Source: Clostridia bacterium
Lineage (GTDB): Bacteria > Bacillota > Clostridia > Oscillospirales > QAKW01
NCBI GenBank assembly: GCA_017937065.1
Contig: JAGBEI010000014.1
Coordinates: forward strand, 1 to 64,000
DNA: 64,000 nucleotides
Reading direction: 5' to 3'
The notes under the pieces are model-generated. The model did not search any database, was not told the DNA's origin, and worked only from the letters and a program-made list of their open reading frames with translations. Of this stretch, positions 26,000 through 35,932 are shown piece after piece (position 1 is the first letter of the stretch; each line of letters opens with the position of its first letter). The position numbers and the translations under genes were made by a program.

Positions 26000-28900
26000 T
26001 TATGCTACACTGCCAACCCAGCCATAGCCCTGAACAGCCATATCAATGAAGTGTGTAAGTAGCAAGTCTGTTTTAATAATAAATATTTCCTTATCATAGC
26101 TATCAGGGAGGTCTTCGTCCAATGTTTCCATAATGGCATCTTTCACTCTTGCTTTTGGCTGTTCATCACGATACCAATCCACAACAAAAAGATTGTTTCG
26201 GTTTTCACTTAACTTTTTGAAGAGGTGCTTTGCAGAAAGAATAACTTTCTGTTCTTCAGCTTTGGTTAGGTTCTTGCCCTTCGTGAGTAAATCAAATATC
26301 TCCAATTCCTCTTCGGAAAGGCCCATCAAATTCGGTCTTTCCGATTCTTTTTTGAGGTCTTCGATCAGTTGCAATAACTGTTCATAGTAATCCTCGTTTT
26401 CAGAGCCACCGGCGTTATAGCGATCAACGATATTTTTGAAACGAACAGAGAATTTGTCGCGCGTACAGTTTTTGTCCATCATCTGTTTCAATGCTTCGTC
26501 TATAAATGTCTTTAAGTCATCGATTTCAACCGCTTTGTACGGTGCAGCTTTAATCTCGTGTTTCAATTGATCAACATCAATTTTGGACAAATCGATCACT
26601 TTCGTTCCATGAATAACATATCCCTCGTCATTGTCTTCTGCCTTTTGAGAGATAATGCTGTTATCAAGGACTTGTCCCATTCTCAGCCGAGCACGCTTGA
26701 TCTTTTCGTCATCAATCTGATTGTAGAGAAGACCGTGCAGATATGCGATAGGTGCAAATTTTTCATTGTGCCAACCAAGCTCAAACACTTCCGGCTTAGA
26801 TGCGTCGTGAAGATTCATTAAGGTATTAGAAAGAACCTTAAATTTCTCTTTATCATCATCGTTGGCAATGATGATATTAAATGCCTTACGCAGCTCTTCC
26901 ATCTTATCGAAGGTGTCATCACCTGCGATAATCGCTTCCAGATCCACAGACAATGTCTTCAGAAAATCATCTGTCTCGCCGATTGTTTGGTCTATTAGTT
27001 CAAGAAGGCGGTCAATATCTTTGGCTGGGAAATCCTGTCCGTCATCACCGGTTGCATATTGACTTAGTGCCTTCTGCATATACTTGAATACATTCACATA
27101 GTCAACAATAATGCCACAAGGCTTATCGGGATAGACACGATTTGCACGGGCAATCGCCTGCATAAGAGTGTGTCCCTTCATAGGCTTGTCCAGGTACAAG
27201 GTCGAAAGATTTTTAACATCAAAGCCTGTCAGCCACATAGCACAGACAAAAACCAACTTCAACGGATCATTGGGGTCCTTATACCGATCTTCAATATCTC
27301 TTCCGTCTTTTATGTCGTTCATTTTAGCACGATGGGCAGAAATACTGAGTCCCTGGGCAGCGAACTTTGCTTCCTCGTCCGCATCTTCCGAGATAATAAC
27401 CGCCATCTCTACCGAGTCCATAAAACTTATGATATCAGTGATACGATCACGGTCTTCTTTGGTTTTTGCTGTGTTTCGTTCCGCAACTAAAGCTTTCTTT
27501 TCTTCAGACCAGTAGTGCTGCACTTTATCATACATCTTTACGGCAGTAAACTTATCAACAGATACCACCATTCCCTTGCCGAGGAAACCTCTGCGAGGGA
27601 AATGATGGGCGATGTCACGGGCAATCTTGTCAAGGCGATCCTCTCGCTTGATTACTTCCAAAATGCGAGAAGAAGAATTCTCAAGAAGTCTTGTTTCGGC
27701 TTCGTTCAAATTCTCATCTTCGATAATATCCACTACGTCATCATCCAAAAAATCATTCTGCAAGCCAACTTCGGGAACACGGCGGGAATAGAACAGCGGA
27801 ACAGTAGAGCCATCTTCTACCGACTGCGCAAAGTTGTATTCAGATACATAGTCACCGAACCATTGATTTGTTAGACGCTTCGTTCCCAGCAAAGGCGTAC
27901 CCGTAAATGCAATAAAGTTTGCATTGGGCAAAGCCGTTCTCATATTTTCAGCCAAATCCTTATACTGTGTGCGGTGCGCTTCATCTACCATTACGATGAT
28001 GTCGTCACGCTCCGTGAGTACGGGATATTTCTTGGTCTTGTCATAGCGGAATTTATGTATCAGCGTAAAAATAAAGGATTTGTTGGTTTGTAGGAATTCA
28101 CGGAGTTGTGTGCCATTCTTTGGCTGACATTCTTCTTTGTTACCGATAACCTCTGTACGCATAAAGTTCTTATAAATCTGCGTATCCAAATCGTCACGGT
28201 CGGTGATAACAAGGAATGTAAAGTTGCCCTCAATTTTACGACGCACCTTGCGGGCAAACATAACCATAGAATAACTCTTACCGGAGCCTTGGGTGTGCCA
28301 AAATACGCCCAATTTTCCATTGAGTTCCTTGCGGTTCTTCACCGATTCCATCAGATTGTTAACGCCCAAGAACTGGTGGTTCTTGGCAATGATCTTGATA
28401 GATTTGTTTTCAAAAAGAATGAAGTTCTCAATATAGTCAATCAGCGTGTCCTTGTGCATCAGACCGTCAATGAAATAGTCGGCAGAAACACCACTCTCGC
28501 TGATGGCTTTTCGGTCGATGCGTTCGCCTTCCTTTTGCTTCAGCCATTCAAAGAAATAGTCAAAGGTGGCGTTGAACGCACCAAGACGGGTTTCAAATCC
28601 GTTGGACAGTACACAAATTTGATTGAAGGCAAAAAGATTGGGAATATCTTTAATATAGCTTTTCAGATTCTTCTGATAGGCTTCTTCTACTTTTACGATA
28701 CCGTTCTTCAACTCAATAAACACAAGAGGCAAACCGTTTATAAATACTATAATATCCGGTCTGCGCCAGTTGTAACGCCCCTTGATCCACATCTGCGAAA
28801 CGGCAGTAAAGGTGTTATTCTCAGGTTTATCAAAATCAATCAGTTTTACAAAGACAAAGTCCTCTTTGCCGTTTTTGAGCACAGGAATCTTTATGTAGTT

Positions 28901-29206
28901 GCGGATTTTGCTGTAAAGCTCATAGTTTTTAGAAATAAGATCGGAGTCAGAGAAGTCGGCAGTAAGGTCTTTGATTACGGAAGTCAGCTTATCACGGGAT
29001 ATTTCGGGGTTAATACGGCTGAGAGATTCCTCAAGAACACACGGCAAAATGCACTCTGTTTTCGCAGAGCGTCCCGTGCCGTCATTCAAATCATCCTTTT
29101 TGTCAGGAGAGGAATCGCAGATTAGGATATTGTATCCAAAATCCTCACTCCCCAGTTTTTTGAGCATCGCCTGCTCAATCATATCTTCCGTAATAAAGTT
29201 TGCCAT
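26000..29206 (-). CDS. hsdR: Type I restriction enzyme R subunit
   Basis: This 1068-residue motor-nuclease subunit translocates and cuts unmethylated DNA together with HsdM and HsdS. The N-terminal nuclease has PDIIVFINGLPLVFIELKNG, the PD...ExK site. The superfamily 2 motor has Walker A TQGSGKSYSM, VDEAHRTQY and FTGTPL, and motif VI ARANRVYPDKP. The C-terminal helical domain mediates assembly. The length is normal and no frameshift is seen. The ribosome site GGGAGG is good. It is 15 nt after the TIR gene rather than next to hsdS, which is unusual. Confidence 0.94.
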   Translation of the reverse strand: MANFITEDMIEQAMLKKLGSEDFGYNILICDSSPDKKDDLNDGTGRSAKTECILPCVLEESLSRINPEISRDKLTSVIKDLTADFSDSDLISKNYELYSKIRNYIKIPVLKNGKEDFVFVKLIDFDKPENNTFTAVSQMWIKGRYNWRRPDIIVFINGLPLVFIELKNGIVKVEEAYQKNLKSYIKDIPNLFAFNQICVLSNGFETRLGAFNATFDYFFEWLKQKEGERIDRKAISESGVSADYFIDGLMHKDTLIDYIENFILFENKSIKIIAKNHQFLGVNNLMESVKNRKELNGKLGVFWHTQGSGKSYSMVMFARKVRRKIEGNFTFLVITDRDDLDTQIYKNFMRTEVIGNKEECQPKNGTQLREFLQTNKSFIFTLIHKFRYDKTKKYPVLTERDDIIVMVDEAHRTQYKDLAENMRTALPNANFIAFTGTPLLGTKRLTNQWFGDYVSEYNFAQSVEDGSTVPLFYSRRVPEVGLQNDFLDDDVVDIIEDENLNEAETRLLENSSSRILEVIKREDRLDKIARDIAHHFPRRGFLGKGMVVSVDKFTAVKMYDKVQHYWSEEKKALVAERNTAKTKEDRDRITDIISFMDSVEMAVIISEDADEEAKFAAQGLSISAHRAKMNDIKDGRDIEDRYKDPNDPLKLVFVCAMWLTGFDVKNLSTLYLDKPMKGHTLMQAIARANRVYPDKPCGIIVDYVNVFKYMQKALSQYATGDDGQDFPAKDIDRLLELIDQTIGETDDFLKTLSVDLEAIIAGDDTFDKMEELRKAFNIIIANDDDKEKFKVLSNTLMNLHDASKPEVFELGWHNEKFAPIAYLHGLLYNQIDDEKIKRARLRMGQVLDNSIISQKAEDNDEGYVIHGTKVIDLSKIDVDQLKHEIKAAPYKAVEIDDLKTFIDEALKQMMDKNCTRDKFSVRFKNIVDRYNAGGSENEDYYEQLLQLIEDLKKESERPNLMGLSEEELEIFDLLTKGKNLTKAEEQKVILSAKHLFKKLSENRNNLFVVDWYRDEQPKARVKDAIMETLDEDLPDSYDKEIFIIKTDLLLTHFIDMAVQGYGWVGSVA

Positions 29207-29221
29207 AATAGACCTCCCACT

Positions 29222-30124
29222 TTATGGATAAATTTTATATGTAAATGATAAATTGTTGGTTCCTTTTCCGCGAGTTCTTACAGCGACATTTGTTACTAAA
29301 ATCGCTACAAACTTATTATTATGGTTCATATATACAACCACTTCGCCGACAAATATTTCTCGCGTTCTACTTGTGAAATCATATTCTGAAAAATCACTAT
29401 TTTCCGGAATGCTATTTTTTCCTGCGCAATATCCTATCAGTTTAGCTCTATCCCTGTATGCATATATTGTATTTCCATCGCACTCACTCCAATGTGTTAT
29501 AAATTCATACTCACCACTTCCAATTGTGAAATCGCCACTATTGCTTTTAAAATCAAAAGAAACTGTACCATCCATAAGTGGATTGTGGTATTGAGCTTTT
29601 TCTATATCGGTTTTTATTGTAATTGAATTGGCGTTTTTCTTTGAATATGGACTTTCTCCGAGAGGCGGTTTTAAGGAAATATCTTCATTATAAATACGAG
29701 CAAGTAGTTCGCTCATTTTATTCAGATATTCTTCGTCATTCGAAAAATTAACATAAAGCTTAGTTCCCAAAAATGTTGGCATTATATTGTTCTTGTTGCA
29801 TCTAACAACAGGTAAAATATAATCTATGTTGGTGTTTTTTAAAAGTGACTGAGTTAAAATCATTTTTTCATATCCCGAGCCACCTATCCCTGCATTCGCT
29901 TTCCTTACATATTCATCAGAACAAATGCAAATAACTAAAGAAGATTCGCTAAGTCCTTGTTCCATAAACAAGCTCAAATCTCCGCCTACCCTCAAATCCC
30001 ATTGATCTAAAATCACATCAACTCCAAAATGTTGCCTTAAATCGGTAGCAAGTTTCAGAACCCAATTTTTATGCGTATCGCTGTCGTGAGAATAAGAAAT
30101 AAATACTTTCGGATGTTCTACCAT
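29222..30124 (-). CDS. TIR/SEFIR-domain protein embedded in the hsd operon
   Basis: This 300-residue protein has residues 1-150 as a TIR-like SEFIR domain: KVFISYSHDSDTHKNWVLKL, VILDQWDLRVGGDLSLFME and SSLVICICSDEYVRKA. The C-terminal 120 residues (VSFDFKSNSGDFTIGSGEYEF onward, ending NLSFTYKIYP) are beta-rich and unrecognised. Bacterial TIR proteins often cleave NAD+ or make signalling nucleotides when infection is sensed; whether this one is active is unknown. It sits between hsdS (2-nt gap) and hsdR (15-nt gap) with its own ribosome site, so it is coexpressed with the restriction system. It may be a second-line effector. Confidence 0.8.
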   Translation of the reverse strand: MVEHPKVFISYSHDSDTHKNWVLKLATDLRQHFGVDVILDQWDLRVGGDLSLFMEQGLSESSLVICICSDEYVRKANAGIGGSGYEKMILTQSLLKNTNIDYILPVVRCNKNNIMPTFLGTKLYVNFSNDEEYLNKMSELLARIYNEDISLKPPLGESPYSKKNANSITIKTDIEKAQYHNPLMDGTVSFDFKSNSGDFTIGSGEYEFITHWSECDGNTIYAYRDRAKLIGYCAGKNSIPENSDFSEYDFTSRTREIFVGEVVVYMNHNNKFVAILVTNVAVRTRGKGTNNLSFTYKIYP

Positions 30125-30126
30125 TT

Positions 30127-31248
30127 TTATACCTCCAGTTTACCGCTCATAAGCCGTGGTAATAATAGGTCGCGCTGTTTGATAAGGTTTTGATTTTCTT
30201 TTTCAAGCATATTCCGTTGTTCATATAGGTCGGTAACCATTAAGTCAAACTTGGAAAGAACTGTTTCGTTCGGAATTAGAACTTTTAAATGATAAAGAAT
30301 ATCTGTGGTCATACTAGGCAATGCAGCGCCCGTATTAAATGATGCCATATCAAGCGATGACAACACATAGAAAAGGTATTTTTCAATATGTGGTATCAAT
30401 GCTTTGGTATAGAACATAGTATCAACAGACCAAAACGGTTCATTAACCCACATTATGTTATTTAACGAACCTTTTCTTGGGATAAGCACCGATTCACCGT
30501 CATACAGAGCACGATTGCCGTATCTCATAATACCGCCAGAACCATATACGGGAATACTACCATCTTCCACTTTTGAATGGTCTTTACCATAGCAAACAGT
30601 GATAATCTTATCTAATTTTTTGTATTCCCACCCCTTTGGCAGACCGTTTTCAAACTCTGCCGTTTTATGTCTGGGAAAACGGAAACGCACAAACCATTCT
30701 TTGTAGAGGTTCTCCGCCATCTGTTCCAACAACCTAATTCTCTTGTTGTTGTTCTCGATGAGATTGTCATAGTTGGAGAGAAAGTCTACTATTTTTCTTT
30801 GCTTTTTTGTGTCAAAGTCAGGAATAGTAAATCTCAAAAGACCTTCTATACGAAGATTTGGTTGTGTAGCTACACAAGAAATATTATCAATATATTGCAT
30901 AAATTCTTTTGTTTGAAAAGTGTAATATGCAAACTTGGGAATAACCGTATCATTAAACCTTAATCTAATCGTTCCGTTATTATAAACCGATTGAAGAGTT
31001 TTGTTAATATATACTGAAACACCAACAGTAGCACCTGTTCTTGCAACGAGAACATCATTTTCTTTAAGTTGAAAATTTGCTCTGTCCTTATCTGTTGTAG
31101 TTGTAAACCCCCAATCCTCGTAACCTTTGTTTTGAGAAATATCTTGAATTCTAATACATTTCAATCCTGTATCAACATCAACTATTGGGGCTCTTTTAAT
31201 CGCATCTAAACCAGTATTGGCTTTTGTAACACCATCTTTTAATCTCAT
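30127..31248 (-). CDS. hsdS: Type I restriction enzyme S (specificity) subunit
   Basis: This 373-residue HsdS has two target-recognition domains (residues 1-150 and 195-330), each followed by a helical spacer. The first spacer is QRKIVDFLSNYDNLIENNNKRIRLLEQMAENLYKEWF; the second ends in QRDLLLPRLMSGKLEV. It defines the bipartite sequence methylated by HsdM and recognised for cutting. The target cannot be predicted by eye. The start has GGGGTGAT upstream. It is 4 nt from the end of hsdM. Confidence 0.93.
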   Translation of the reverse strand: MRLKDGVTKANTGLDAIKRAPIVDVDTGLKCIRIQDISQNKGYEDWGFTTTTDKDRANFQLKENDVLVARTGATVGVSVYINKTLQSVYNNGTIRLRFNDTVIPKFAYYTFQTKEFMQYIDNISCVATQPNLRIEGLLRFTIPDFDTKKQRKIVDFLSNYDNLIENNNKRIRLLEQMAENLYKEWFVRFRFPRHKTAEFENGLPKGWEYKKLDKIITVCYGKDHSKVEDGSIPVYGSGGIMRYGNRALYDGESVLIPRKGSLNNIMWVNEPFWSVDTMFYTKALIPHIEKYLFYVLSSLDMASFNTGAALPSMTTDILYHLKVLIPNETVLSKFDLMVTDLYEQRNMLEKENQNLIKQRDLLLPRLMSGKLEV

Positions 31249-31252
31249 ATTA

Positions 31253-32989
31253 TCACCCCAACAATTCTTTAAAATTATTAGAGATTAATGTTTCAAGAGA
31301 ATGTGCCTCCTCATTGAGTTTCGCAAGTTTACTGTTTAGGGAAAGCATTTCTGCTTTGAACTCTTCCTTAGTCATACCGTCGTCTTCAATGACAACACCC
31401 ACATAGCGGCCTGCATTGAGAGAATAGTCTTGGTCTATGATGCCGTCTTCGCCTTCAAGGGATGCTACCTTACAAAGACCGATAACATCCCTATATTTGC
31501 CTTCGGGGAATCTTTCCAAAAGCCAATCGATCTGTGCTTGCCAATAGGCCTTGGTTATTACTTCCTTATCGTCAGATTGTTCGGGAGCAGATGTGAGTTC
31601 CGCTCTGTATTCTTCTACAAGGTCAATGAATGCCTGCTCGTCACCGTTATAGAGCTTAGTAATGATACCGAGGTTCTTGATTTGTTCATCAGAGAACTTC
31701 CTGTGTGCTCTGTCAATCTGCGTAAACACATTACGAGCATCAATAAAGAGGATTTTATCCTTTTTATCGGTATTGGGTTTCTGTTTGTCAAAGAACCAAA
31801 GGGTTGCGGGCAAAGTAACCGATGCAAACATATTGGAGGGAAGAGTAACCATTTGAGAAATGATACCTTCCTCAATCATTTTCTTTCGGATGTCATACTC
31901 GCTGTTGCCGACATCCGATGCGGAGTTTGCCATAACAAGACCGGCCCTGCCGTTCTCGTTCAAAGCCGTTGCAAAATAGGAAATCCAAAGATAGTTTGCG
32001 TTAGGAACAGTTTCCTTCTTGTCGGAAGCCTTCTTTGTTGTTTTGGATTTATTCTTTGGAATTCCGTATTCATTAAAACGGGCATCGTCCTTTACCTTAT
32101 CATAAACAACCTCATCTACATTGAAAGGCGGATTTGCCATAACATAGTCAAATCGACCTACGGCATTATGAGGATCAGCGTAGAAAGAGTTGGCCTCACG
32201 GATGTCACCACGGACATTATTCAAAAGCAAATTCATCTTCGCAAGTTTTACGGTGTCGGGTTCCTTTTCTACGCCGTAGCACATAAACTTCATCATATCG
32301 TCAGCGGTCGCATTATGACGGTGCATATAGCGAGCCGCCTGAACGAACATACCGCCGGAACCGCAAGCCGGGTCAAGAAACAGCTTGTTGCCAATCTCGG
32401 GTTTTAACACCTCAACCATATAGCGCACAACGGTAGCGGGGGTATAGAATGTACCGCCGTCCTTGCCTTCCTGCAAGGCGAAGTTGCCCAAGAAGTATTC
32501 GTAAATTTCGCCAAAAAGGTCAATGCCGATATCTTCAGGAATATCCTTAAACACGCGGATGATTTTGGAAAGAAGCTCCGGTTCCTCTTCGGGAACAAGC
32601 TGCCCATAAACCTCTTTAGGAAGCACACCAGACATACTGGGGTTTTCTTTCTCGATTTCCTCCATTGCCTTCTTCACAAGGGTGGCTTTTTCGGCATCAT
32701 CAGGTGCATTGTTGATAAAATCGAAGTAGGCACACTCGGGCAGATAAAAGCCGCACTTTTCGATAGAAACCTGCTTCATTGTTTTTTCAGAACGGGTTCC
32801 GATTTTGCGCTGATATTCTTCCGCAATTTCTGCCTTGTGTTGCTTGAAAAGAATATCGGCATAGCGAAGGAAGATCAAACCCAAAATTGGTTGACCGTAT
32901 TTATTGGCGGCAAGGTGTGCGCTTGCACGGAGCATATCCGCAGAGTGCCACAGGTCGTCTTTTAATTTTTTAAGTTGTATATCTGTCAT
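31253..32989 (-). CDS. hsdM: Type I restriction enzyme M (adenine methyltransferase) subunit
   Basis: This 578-residue N6-adenine methyltransferase has an N-terminal HsdM_N helical domain (LKKLKDDLWHSADMLRASAHL), SAM motif I FLDPACGSGGMFVQAARY and catalytic motif IV MANPPFNVDE. It protects host DNA and joins HsdS and HsdR. The ATG at 32989 with AAGGAG upstream is chosen over an in-frame ATG nine codons earlier. The gap to mrr is 90 nt. It is complete. Confidence 0.94.
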   Translation of the reverse strand: MTDIQLKKLKDDLWHSADMLRASAHLAANKYGQPILGLIFLRYADILFKQHKAEIAEEYQRKIGTRSEKTMKQVSIEKCGFYLPECAYFDFINNAPDDAEKATLVKKAMEEIEKENPSMSGVLPKEVYGQLVPEEEPELLSKIIRVFKDIPEDIGIDLFGEIYEYFLGNFALQEGKDGGTFYTPATVVRYMVEVLKPEIGNKLFLDPACGSGGMFVQAARYMHRHNATADDMMKFMCYGVEKEPDTVKLAKMNLLLNNVRGDIREANSFYADPHNAVGRFDYVMANPPFNVDEVVYDKVKDDARFNEYGIPKNKSKTTKKASDKKETVPNANYLWISYFATALNENGRAGLVMANSASDVGNSEYDIRKKMIEEGIISQMVTLPSNMFASVTLPATLWFFDKQKPNTDKKDKILFIDARNVFTQIDRAHRKFSDEQIKNLGIITKLYNGDEQAFIDLVEEYRAELTSAPEQSDDKEVITKAYWQAQIDWLLERFPEGKYRDVIGLCKVASLEGEDGIIDQDYSLNAGRYVGVVIEDDGMTKEEFKAEMLSLNSKLAKLNEEAHSLETLISNNFKELLG

Positions 32990-33079
32990 TATTTTGCTCC
33001 TTGGCCATTTTTTCATTAGGTATCTACATATTTCGCGCTGTCGAGCATAAAAACTGTAATCTGCGAAAATATTTATATT

Positions 33080-33991
33080 TTATTCTTCTATATTATAAAA
33101 CTCATCCAACACATAAGTTTTAACCGGTGTTATGTACAGTTCGTATCTTATAACTAATCTAACCAATTCATTGCCATCAATGAGTGTAATTGGCGAGCCT
33201 TCTCGTGCGGCTGTTTTGGCAGCATTGGTAAATCGACCGTTGGTAATAAATACGCCATAATCTGCTTGGTACTTGTTCATTGCACCCAAGAACTGATTAA
33301 TTTCAGGTTCAGATACGGGAGCAACATTGTATCTCTTGCACTGAATTACTACTCTCGTTGTCCTGAAATCATTGACATCAATGTGATAGCCGTAGCCATC
33401 AATACCACCGTCGTTGCTGATTTGAACACCTTTTTCGGTAAATTCAACGCCCATGCGGTTAAGTAGCGCTCTTGAAAATGCTTCAAACTTTTTCGGAGAC
33501 ATTTTCGCAATCGCTGCAAGAAGTTTATCCTTAAAATCATCTTTGATTTTTTCTTCTGCTTGAGATTCTTCTTCGTTATCGTCTGCTACTTTATCCTTCT
33601 TATTGTTCTTCTTATTTGCATCGCTCAACTCTGCCCAAAATTTCTTTGAGGGTTCGATGATATCCTTTTGAACGTCAAGACTATCAACATCAAGGTACAA
33701 TCCTTTTTCCGTTAATGTAACGGGCGAAGAATTAGAAAATGTAAGCAAACCAATAAAAGATAAGTCTTTAATAGCAAAATTAAATTTAAAATTAAATTCC
33801 TTGTATTCGCTACCGGTCTTTTTAGATTTCTTTACAATTTCAGCATATTCAGCAATTTGGTCATCCAAATCGGCAATACGTTCCTTGATTTCAGAACGTT
33901 CCAACTGACCGCCTGCTTCTTGTAATACTTTCAAAATAGGCTTAATCAAATATGCAATTTTGCCTTCCGAAGATAATGTTTTCAAGCTCAT
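33080..33991 (-). CDS. mrr: Mrr-type restriction endonuclease
   Basis: This 303-residue protein has an N-terminal winged-helix Mrr_N domain (IAYLIKPILKVLQEAGGQLERSEI), a charged linker (NKKNNKKDKVADDNEEESQAEE) and a C-terminal Mrr catalytic domain of the PD-(D/E)xK fold. The catalytic site is GGIDGYGYHI...VVIQCKRYN, with D, Q and K visible. Mrr enzymes cut methylated foreign DNA. The ATG at 33991 (GAGG site) is preferred over a TTG two codons earlier. Its host must be compatible with HsdM-methylated DNA, so a different methylation target is expected. Confidence 0.9.
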   Translation of the reverse strand: MSLKTLSSEGKIAYLIKPILKVLQEAGGQLERSEIKERIADLDDQIAEYAEIVKKSKKTGSEYKEFNFKFNFAIKDLSFIGLLTFSNSSPVTLTEKGLYLDVDSLDVQKDIIEPSKKFWAELSDANKKNNKKDKVADDNEEESQAEEKIKDDFKDKLLAAIAKMSPKKFEAFSRALLNRMGVEFTEKGVQISNDGGIDGYGYHIDVNDFRTTRVVIQCKRYNVAPVSEPEINQFLGAMNKYQADYGVFITNGRFTNAAKTAAREGSPITLIDGNELVRLVIRYELYITPVKTYVLDEFYNIEE

Positions 33992-34015
33992 AATCAATAC
34001 CTCTTTATCATTAAA

Positions 34016-35086
34016 TCAAACTAATATTTCCCATTTACCGTAGCGTTTGCCGCTTTCGCGGCGGATATATTTTTTATCTTGCAGTGATTTCATAATTCTC
34101 TTTATGCTTCTGATGGATTTCCCAGTTTCATCTGCAAGTTCTTGCTGTCTAATAGATGGATTCTTTTTTATTAAATCTAATACCGCCAGTTCTTCTAAAG
34201 TGCCGACTTGGCACTTTGAGATATTGGAGTTGGCACTTTGGAAATTGTTTTCATCCACATAATCAGTGTGCATATATCTGTTTTTCAGCTCGTAGTTTGT
34301 GCCTAAAAGGAGGTTGCCGAAAAACATTTCCAAAAACCTTGTTGTGGAATGCACACCTTTTTGCAAATTATTATAATTTGCTCTCACTAAAGCGTTGCGG
34401 AAGTACCAAGAGTTTTTCTCAAAAGCATCATTATTAACACGGAATCCGAAGGTTTTCATATATTGAATCATAAAAACGGCGGTGGCTCTTGTGTTGCCTT
34501 CGCAGAAGGGGTGAATTTGCCAAATGTCCGAAGCAAATTTTGCAAGATGTTTTACCGATGCATCTACTGATAGTCCCTCATAAGAAAACTGCTTTTCTGT
34601 GGCAAAATCGTAATCCAAAGTGTCTTTGATACTGTGGAAATCCGCATAGATGACGGTATCGCCGTTCAGCACCCATTCTTTTTTTGTGATGTTGTACTGA
34701 CGAATCTGCCCGGCATGACTAAATACGCCCTCAAACAGTCTGCGGTGAATAGTAAGCCAAGCGGCAGGAGAAAACTGAAAGGTTTTTTCGCCTAATAGCT
34801 TTGCAATTCTTGCCGAAACAATATCTGCCTCTTTGGTATTATTTTCAACTTCGGTGCGGTCGCTACACTGCTCATAGTAGCTCTGTATGCGCTTTTGTGC
34901 CTCATCAATGCTGATGTTGCCCTCGATGTGCTCCTTGGCAGTATCAAGCAAATATGCAGAAGTATTCAGCCCATCAACAGCCTGCAAGCCGATAGCGGTT
35001 TGCCAGGCTTCGCTTTTTTCAACTTGCCCGGGTTCACCCTGTTTAATATATTCTTCAAGTTCAAATTGCCATTTGTTATCCGACAT
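34016..35086 (-). CDS. Fic-domain protein with C-terminal winged helix, variant motif
   Basis: This 356-residue Fic-family protein has its active loop at IHPFCEGNTRATAVF, which differs from canonical HPFxxGNGR by having T for the second G. An N-terminal helical extension (residues 20-75) could hold an inhibitory helix. After the Fic core, the C-terminus is a winged helix-turn-helix (RQQELADETGKSIRSIKRIMKSLQD), suggesting DNA binding. Fic proteins transfer AMP or other nucleotides to target proteins. The ribosome site GAGGAG is good. It follows the first fic gene by 17 nt, so two Fic proteins are expressed together. Confidence 0.85.
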   Translation of the reverse strand: MSDNKWQFELEEYIKQGEPGQVEKSEAWQTAIGLQAVDGLNTSAYLLDTAKEHIEGNISIDEAQKRIQSYYEQCSDRTEVENNTKEADIVSARIAKLLGEKTFQFSPAAWLTIHRRLFEGVFSHAGQIRQYNITKKEWVLNGDTVIYADFHSIKDTLDYDFATEKQFSYEGLSVDASVKHLAKFASDIWQIHPFCEGNTRATAVFMIQYMKTFGFRVNNDAFEKNSWYFRNALVRANYNNLQKGVHSTTRFLEMFFGNLLLGTNYELKNRYMHTDYVDENNFQSANSNISKCQVGTLEELAVLDLIKKNPSIRQQELADETGKSIRSIKRIMKSLQDKKYIRRESGKRYGKWEILV

Positions 35087-35103
35087 ATTTGCTCCTCACT
35101 TAC

Positions 35104-35709
35104 TTACAATTCCTCCGTTTTGAATGTTGTATATCCCTCGTAGTAGTAGCTGTGGTCTATGCCTTTCATATAAACCTCGCGGTCGGTGGTTTTATCGGTC
35201 AGGGCGTTCTTGAGGATATGCTTGATTTCAATATCTTTAATCGGGCTGCGCTCCATAGCAAGTAAATAATCCTCTTTATCAACCCTGCTCCAGTCGACAA
35301 CCATACCGATTTCTTTTTTTAAAATCTGGTCGAGCCAAATGCGAGTGCTTCTGCCGTTGCCTTCGCGGAAAGGGTGGGCGATGTTCATTTCTACATATTT
35401 CTCTATGATTTCGTCAAAGGTTGACTGCGGCATTTTATCAATGTTTTCAAGCGCCGCTTCCAAGTACATCAAAGGTGCAAAACGGAAGTTGCCTTTTGAA
35501 ATATTGACGGTGCGGAGCTTACCGGCAAAATCGTAAATATCCTCAAAGAGATATTTATGGATTGCTTTTAAGGATGCAAATTTACCGGCTTCCATCGTGT
35601 CAAGCAAGCCGTTTTCAAACAGTTCCGCCGCTTTTTTCTTGCTGATTTTTTCTTCTGCTTCGGCAAGCTCGGGGGAGCTTGTAATTCCGAGTTTATTTTC
35701 GAGCGCCAT
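35104..35709 (-). CDS. Fic/DOC-family protein with canonical motif
   Basis: This 201-residue Fic protein has a perfect active-site loop, AHPFREGNGRSTRIWLDQ, and the flap segment GNFRFAPLMYLEAAL. It should be a competent AMP-transferase unless inhibited. The ATG at 35709 with AGGAGG nine nt upstream is chosen over a start eight codons earlier that overlaps the XRE gene. It lies immediately downstream of that XRE gene, like toxin genes paired with regulators. The target protein is unknown. Confidence 0.88.
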   Translation of the reverse strand: MALENKLGITSSPELAEAEEKISKKKAAELFENGLLDTMEAGKFASLKAIHKYLFEDIYDFAGKLRTVNISKGNFRFAPLMYLEAALENIDKMPQSTFDEIIEKYVEMNIAHPFREGNGRSTRIWLDQILKKEIGMVVDWSRVDKEDYLLAMERSPIKDIEIKHILKNALTDKTTDREVYMKGIDHSYYYEGYTTFKTEEL

Positions 35710-35710
35710 A

Positions 35711-35932
35711 TTATTCGCCCTCCTTTGCTTCATCGGGGACGAACTCCATAATGTCGCTTATATCGCAATTCAGGCAGGCGCAAACCTTGCCCAGCGTATC
35801 CACCTGAACAGACTCATTTTTGCCCATCTTCGCCATAGCGTTTGATGTTATACCGGACATTTTCACAAGCTCGGTCTTTTTCAGTCCTTTATCAATCAAT
35901 AATTTCCACAATTTATTGTAACTGATAGCCAT
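35711..35932 (-). CDS. XRE-family helix-turn-helix regulator of the defence operon
   Basis: This 73-residue Cro/CI-type DNA-binding protein (KLWKLLIDKGLKKTELVKMSGITSNAMAKM) is the first gene of the nine-gene leftward operon. The ATG at 35932 has GGAGG six nt upstream. It is related to the chromosomal XRE at 43169-43390, which has the same 73-residue length and KLWKLM..KGV start. It probably represses its own promoter, and so the fic-mrr-hsd operon. It could also act as the antitoxin partner of the Fic protein. Confidence 0.85.
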   Translation of the reverse strand: MAISYNKLWKLLIDKGLKKTELVKMSGITSNAMAKMGKNESVQVDTLGKVCACLNCDISDIMEFVPDEAKEGE

